Origin: Apostichopus japonicus
Lineage: Eukaryota > Echinodermata > Holothuroidea > Aspidochirotida > Stichopodidae
Reading direction: 5' to 3'
Assembly (NCBI RefSeq): GCF_037975245.1
Contig: NC_092563.1
Span: forward strand, 41,001-105,000
DNA length: 64,000 nucleotides
Below are positions 59,201 to 64,000 of this stretch, piece by piece. A program made the translations under genes and the position numbers. Positions within the stretch are counted from its first letter, which is position 1; every line of letters begins with the position of its first letter. The notes beneath the pieces were generated by a model. The model was not told the origin of the DNA. It saw only the letters and a program-made list of their open reading frames with translations, and did no database searches.

Positions 59201-62200
59201 TTAAGAGACTAATAAAGCATGTTCGAAAGTCATTTTGAGCACAGGAAAGCTCAAACAGTGAGCACACAATACCACACACACTTGGATACAGGTTGGATGA
59301 ATGCCATTGGTGTTATAGGAATGCTAACCTTTGTATTTTACAAATATTTATTGATAATATGCTAAAGTTGGATCATGTAAGTTTAAGAAACTTCTCTTCT
59401 CTGCAATGGATATGTACAACATGCTTCAGCTAATCTGGCTTAATTGTGTAATATTGTAGAATTTGTACAAAATTAATTCCCAACCGTAAACATTAATTAT
59501 CTTTATAATGTGACAATTTTAACTTTGTGATAGCGTCGCTAATTCAATTCTTGAACCCTCTCACCACACCCCGATAATCATGTTTTTTATGTAGAATGAG
59601 AAAGAAAAAAAACACTGATAGTTATTGTGGACAGGTTTGCTATATATGTTTGCCAGATCAAATTAAAATATTTAAAAATTCTAATTTTGTCTTTGATCCT
59701 TGTCACTCAGGTACAAAACCTTAATATAGATATATGTGATCTTCTTCCTGGAATTAAGTCACTCTGTAACATGATTGAAAAGTAAGTATTGCAATGCAAT
59801 GTAACCAAACAGTATTATCATACTGTAACAGAATAACTACAGTAGTTTGGCAGCCTCCGCAAGAGTTGTAACCCAACAGTATCATAATATTGTAACAGAA
59901 TAACTAGTTTGGCAGCCTCCGCATGAGTTGTAACCCAACAGTATTATAATGTTGTATCAGAATAACTAGTTTGGCAGCCTCCGCAAGAGTTGTAACCCAA
60001 CAGTATCATAATATTGTAACAGAATAACTAGTTTGGCAGCCTCCGCATGAGTTGTAACCCAACAGTATTATAATATTGTATCAGAATAACTAGTTTGGCA
60101 GCCTCCGCAAGAGTTGTAACCCAACAGTATTATAATATTGTAACAGAATAACTAGTTTGGCAGCCTCCGCAAGAGTTGTAACCCAACAGTATCATAATAT
60201 TGTAACAGAATAACTAGTTTGGCAGCCTCCGCATGAGTTGTAACCCAACAGTATCATAATATTGTAACAGAATAACTAGTTTGGCAGCCTCCGCATGAGT
60301 TGTAACCCAACAGTATTATAATGTTGTATCAGAATAACTAGTTTGGCAGCCTCCGCAAGAGTTGTAACCCAGCAGTATGATAATATTGTAACAGAATAAC
60401 TAGTTTGGCAGCCTCCGCAAGAGTTGTAACCCAGCAGTATCATAATCTTGTAACAGAATAACTAGTTTGGCAGCCTCCGCATGAGTTGTAACCCAACAGT
60501 ATCATAATATTGTATCAGAATAACTAGTTTGGCAGCCTCCGCAAGAGTTGTAACCCAACAGTATCATAATATTGTAACAGAATAACTAGTTTGGCAGCCT
60601 CCGCAAGAGTTGTAACCCAACAGTATCATAATATTGTATCAGAATAACTAGTTTGGCAGCCTCCGCAAGAGTTGTAACCCAACAGTATCATAATATTGTA
60701 ACAGAATAACTAGTTTGGCAGCCTCCGCATGAGTTGTAACCCAACAGTATCATAATATTGTAACAGAATAACTAGTTTGGCAGCCTCCGCAAGAGTTGTA
60801 AGCCAACAGTATTATAATATTGTAACAGAATAACTAGTTTGGCAGCCTCCACAGGCCACCAGAGTTGTACCAATTAAGTCACTTTTTAGGTCAAGTTGGG
60901 TCATTTTTTTATATAATTTAAGTTAAGGATATCATTTCTAGAACACATGTTAATTTTGCACATAGCCCTTTTAAAATTAAAGAACAGAAAAAGGTCAAGT
61001 CACATTTCAACTTTTGTCCAATGGAAATTTTAAAAAATGGAAATTAAATTTCAGTGTTTCATTTCAGTATCATGAACATACGAGAGTGGCAAATTGAGTT
61101 TAAAAACTGAACAAAGGTTTCTATTCTGCATATGTGTGAAAAACATGAATAATACCCTGTGTATTTGCAGTAGTTTCATATCTCCTTCAATTTCTTTTCC
61201 TTCAGAAAACTAGACACCCACATGCCCATTGCTGACCAAGATGAGGACAGATTCAGCACTATTCAGGTACTTGATAAAGTTTATGTTTTTATTTTACTAC
61301 TTTGATATTTTAATAGCCATGGTTCTGAATTTACTAGCTGAATTCTAATTGCAATATATGATCAGGAAGCCGGAAGAAAATTGATGCTTTATGTAGGTAT
61401 ATGTATCTATATATGTAGGTATATGTATCTATATATGTAGGTATATATGTATTTATATATATAGAAGGGTGGCCAGTAGTTAGAAAACAATATATAATCA
61501 CATTTGTCATCTCTCTAAGTTTACCATTGATGAAAAGTAACTGCCTCTTTAATATTGACAGCATGTAACAATTGTAATCATTGGTCTCAGTGAAGATGCA
61601 ACTTTATCAATTGACATCTATTGCTGGACTGATGCCTCCTTAAATTTATTCCAGAGACTCCCCCACCCCCCACTCCTCCAAAAAAAACCAAAACATAGTA
61701 CATGGTTTAGTCCCTGCTCTATTGAAACATGTTCAGTCCATTTCATAAAATCTTTATCACTATTTCATTCCTATTTTTAGGTGATTATGTTATTTTATAT
61801 TGTCTACCTATGACGGCATGGCTATTTATTGATGTTTGGATTGTTTCACTTTTGATGTTATGATAACCATAATTTGTTATTACCAGGAAATATGATTTTG
61901 TGGGAGTATTAAAGTTGTATGGAAACTGAGAATGAAATAATGACTAGATGCTGTTGCTGTTATCAGCAAGTTAAGTATTAAGAGGCAATAGATATAGTCT
62001 CAATATGTATGGTTGTCACGCAAGTAAAGTTTACTGAGTTGCCTAACATAATCTACTCATACACTGCAGTTTATTGTTGAGTATGCATGATGTGTGGAAG
62101 CATGGCCCATTGAACTGGCATCAATATATATGCAGCCATTCCCACTAATAACCAGCCCATATTAGCCTGCTCAAACTGCAGATGATAGCTTTGACTATTA

Positions 62201-63173
62201 ATTAAGGTCATAGATGTCACCATGCATGCTTATATATACTGAATGCATTGTTAACTGACTGACAGTCAGTTTAGTATGCTAGCTGACTAACTATTATCCA
62301 AATCCCAATATGTCGAAAATCTACTTATCATAACAGTCAAACTTATTCTAGCAGCCCACACTACTAGTGTGACAATTTTGTTGTTTTAATGCTTAAGTAA
62401 ATTCCCATTTTGCTGTTTGCCAGCAAAAGAAAACAAGGCACTGGCAATTGTCTATATATAGACATTAAGAACTTCAACGCACCATAAGTCGATTAACAAT
62501 TGCCAGTCAAAGAATTGGCAGGATTTCTGTATCTAATTTAAGCCCTGTATAACTGCTTATTGTTTGCAAATGGTGTTCGAGCAGCTGCCCTCAAAGGCCT
62601 TTACAGTAACTGATGTGTGCTGTTGTATATTCAGGAAATTGCCAGAAATATTGAACTTGATATTAGCCAGCAGATATTTTACTGTGACGGTTAATAAAGT
62701 TGGATATTCACATTTCAATTATCAAGTGGCCTTTTCTTTTTAGCAAGTAGCTAAAATTATGAAATTTTAGGCATCTGTGCTAAACAGAGGACAATTGAAG
62801 AATCAAAGCTGGGTGGCATTTTATAAATCAGTATAAATTGCAGGATCTTACACTTGTTTTAAGAATCTACAAGTATTTCAACCATCCAACATAAGGGCCG
62901 GAGGTAAAATGCTCCAAATCCAATTGCCAGCGTTGAGGAATAGTCCAGGTATTTTGCATATTAATGAATTACCAGTCAATGGAGTAACAATGGTCCATGT
63001 GACACGCAGTTGGGATACAAACATGTTTTACGATGTGCAATAGTTCATTATGATAAGTCATTTTTAACAGCAAATAGCATCCAAAATGTTTGTCTCTTGC
63101 AGACTTTGAGAGGTACTCATTTCAGAGGCAGAGACTGTGATGATGTACAAAAGAGCATATACCCAGGGAGAAA
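56298..63173 (+). CDS. AOAH: Acyloxyacyl hydrolase gene 2, exons 1-7 (3' part beyond window)
   Basis: Coding exons: 56298-56418, 57071-57166, 57900-57960, 58663-58834, 59711-59781, 61206-61266, 63103-63173. Exons 2-7 have exactly the lengths and phases of AOAH gene 1 exons 2-7, with GT..AG junctions. The start at 56298 gives a signal peptide (MRGPSGSN then a FVLYILVIWM core); the next in-frame ATG (56364) would remove it. The saposin-B domain runs from NGGSNCAACTLIV to ECHLYPKP with its Cys pattern kept. The Asp-rich TLRGTHFRGRDCDD segment follows in exon 7. The catalytic exons are not in the window, so activity cannot be judged. Gene 2 lies 4.4 kb downstream of gene 1 on the same strand. The proteins have clearly diverged in the saposin region, so the duplication is not very recent. 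Confidence 0.93.
59800..60857 (+). repeat. 62-bp minisatellite in AOAH gene 2 intron 5
   Basis: Seventeen occurrences of CAGCCTCC at exact 62-bp spacing from 59851 to 60843. The unit is TTGGCAGCCTCCGCAAGAGT followed by TGTAACCCAACAGTATCATAATATTGTAACAGAATAACTAGT. Units vary at a few linked positions (AAGAG or ATGAG; TATCAT or TATTAT). Confidence 0.96.
61394..61463. repeat. Short GTAGGTATATGTATCTATAT repeat
   Basis: Three imperfect copies of a roughly 23-bp TA-rich unit in AOAH gene 2 intron 6. Confidence 0.8.
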
Positions 63174-64000
63174 GTGAGTACTATGCAATTACCTGAAAAC
63201 TTTAATGACATACCCAAGGACTCAAGGAGAAAGTGATTTCCATGTAATTACCTATCAATTTAAAAGCATATGCCCAGCGAGAAAGTGAGTACTATGCAAT
63301 TACCTGAAAACTTTAATGACATGCCCAAGGAGAGAGTGATTTCCATGTAATTACCTATCAATTTAAAAGCATATGCCCAGCGAGAAAGTGAGTACTATGC
63401 AATTGAAAACTTTAATGACATGCCCAAGGAGAAAGTGATTTCCATATAATTACCTATCAATTTAAAAGCATATGCCCAGCGAGAAAGTGAGTACTATGCA
63501 ATTACCTGAAAACTTTAATGACATGCCCAAGGAGAAAGTGATTTCCATGTAATTACTTATCAATTTAAAAGCATATGTCCTGCGTGAAACTGAGTACTAT
63601 GCAATAACCTTTAATTTTAAAAGCATATACACAGGGAGAATGAAATTCCAAGCAATTACCTTTGTGTTTAAATGCATATACCTTGGGAGAAAGTGAATGC
63701 CAAAAACCTTTAAATTAAGGAGAAATTGAGTACCAATAATAATTATAATCATCAGTCAGATACTTTACCTTTACATTTAAAATCGAATACCCAGGGAGAA
63801 AGTGAGTAGCAATAACCGTTAAGTAAGGAGAAAGTGAGAACCTTGCAATTATAACCTCTAATTCAAGGAGAAAGTGAGTACCTTGCAATTATAACCTCTA
63901 ATTTAAGGAGAAAGTAGTGAGCACCGAATTACCATTGAACTGAAAGATGTATATCCAGAGGGAGAGCGAGTACAACTTACCGTTTACATTTAAAGACATA
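63150..64000 (+). repeat. Tandem array derived from an exon end and its 5' splice site
   Basis: The end of AOAH gene 2 exon 7 (GCATATACCCAGGGAGAAA, then GTGAGTACTATGCAATTACC) is repeated down the intron to the window edge with a period of about 51-52 bp. Copies alternate between GCATATGCCCAGCGAGAAAG (then TGAGTAC) and GACATGCCCAAGGAGAAAGT (then GATTTCC). At least four downstream copies keep GAGAAAGTGAGT, i.e. a good donor match. Later copies are shorter and degraded. Confidence 0.9.

Overview
The window is eukaryotic nuclear DNA from an animal. It has many short exons with GT..AG introns, A+T-rich introns, long TA microsatellites, minisatellites and nested DNA transposons with visible target-site duplications. 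The gene content and repeat style suggest a marine invertebrate deuterostome, possibly an echinoderm; this is inference, because no species-diagnostic gene is present.

Region 1 (about 0.7-20.1 kb) reads as one giant foldback-type DNA transposon. Two arrays of a 213-bp tandem repeat face each other in inverted orientation: about 16 units at 0.7-4.3 kb and about 26 units at 14.5-20.1 kb. They flank a unique interior with one large gene. Its uninterrupted 4.5-kb main exon encodes, in order, an AT-hook-like motif, a PHD finger, a Cys/His zinc finger, a DDE-type transposase core, a USP-family deubiquitinase with its catalytic residues, a SUMO-interacting motif and an ULP1-family SUMO protease with its catalytic residues. 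A short upstream exon (6778-6909) joins it in frame. This is the strongest candidate for an undescribed system: a transposon whose transposase is fused to both ubiquitin- and SUMO-removing enzymes.

Region 2 (about 20.4-30.0 kb) is a nest of non-autonomous DNA transposons. It holds a foldback-like element, two copies of a hAT-like family with CAAGGGCGGCGGAA termini, a 1.6-kb hAT-like element with a perfect 8-bp duplication that contains one of those copies, and two copies of a roughly 2-kb family with CAG..CTG termini and 5-bp duplications. One of these last copies carries a further insertion for which the other copy supplies the empty site. A GC-rich core module recurs across elements with different ends.

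Region 3 (30.8-51.9 kb) is a complete 19-exon gene for acyloxyacyl hydrolase (AOAH), the secreted GDSL lipase that deacylates bacterial lipopolysaccharide: 567 codons, with signal peptide, saposin-B domain, Asp-rich linker and Ser/Asn/His catalytic blocks. Its introns hold MITEs, a SINE, a THAP-domain fragment and a 30-bp minisatellite. Just past its stop codon is an 80-bp-arm inverted repeat.

Region 4 (52-56 kb) is intergenic DNA with a tRNA-like sequence, another hAT-like element and a palindromic repeat.

Region 5 (56.3 kb to the end) is a second AOAH gene in tandem and in the same orientation. Exons 1-7 are present and the rest lies beyond the window. A 62-bp minisatellite fills its intron 5, and intron 7 opens with a tandem array made from the exon-7 end and its 5' splice site. 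The two AOAH genes share exon sizes and phases for exons 2-7, so they are a tandem duplication. Together they suggest an expanded lipopolysaccharide-detoxifying capacity.
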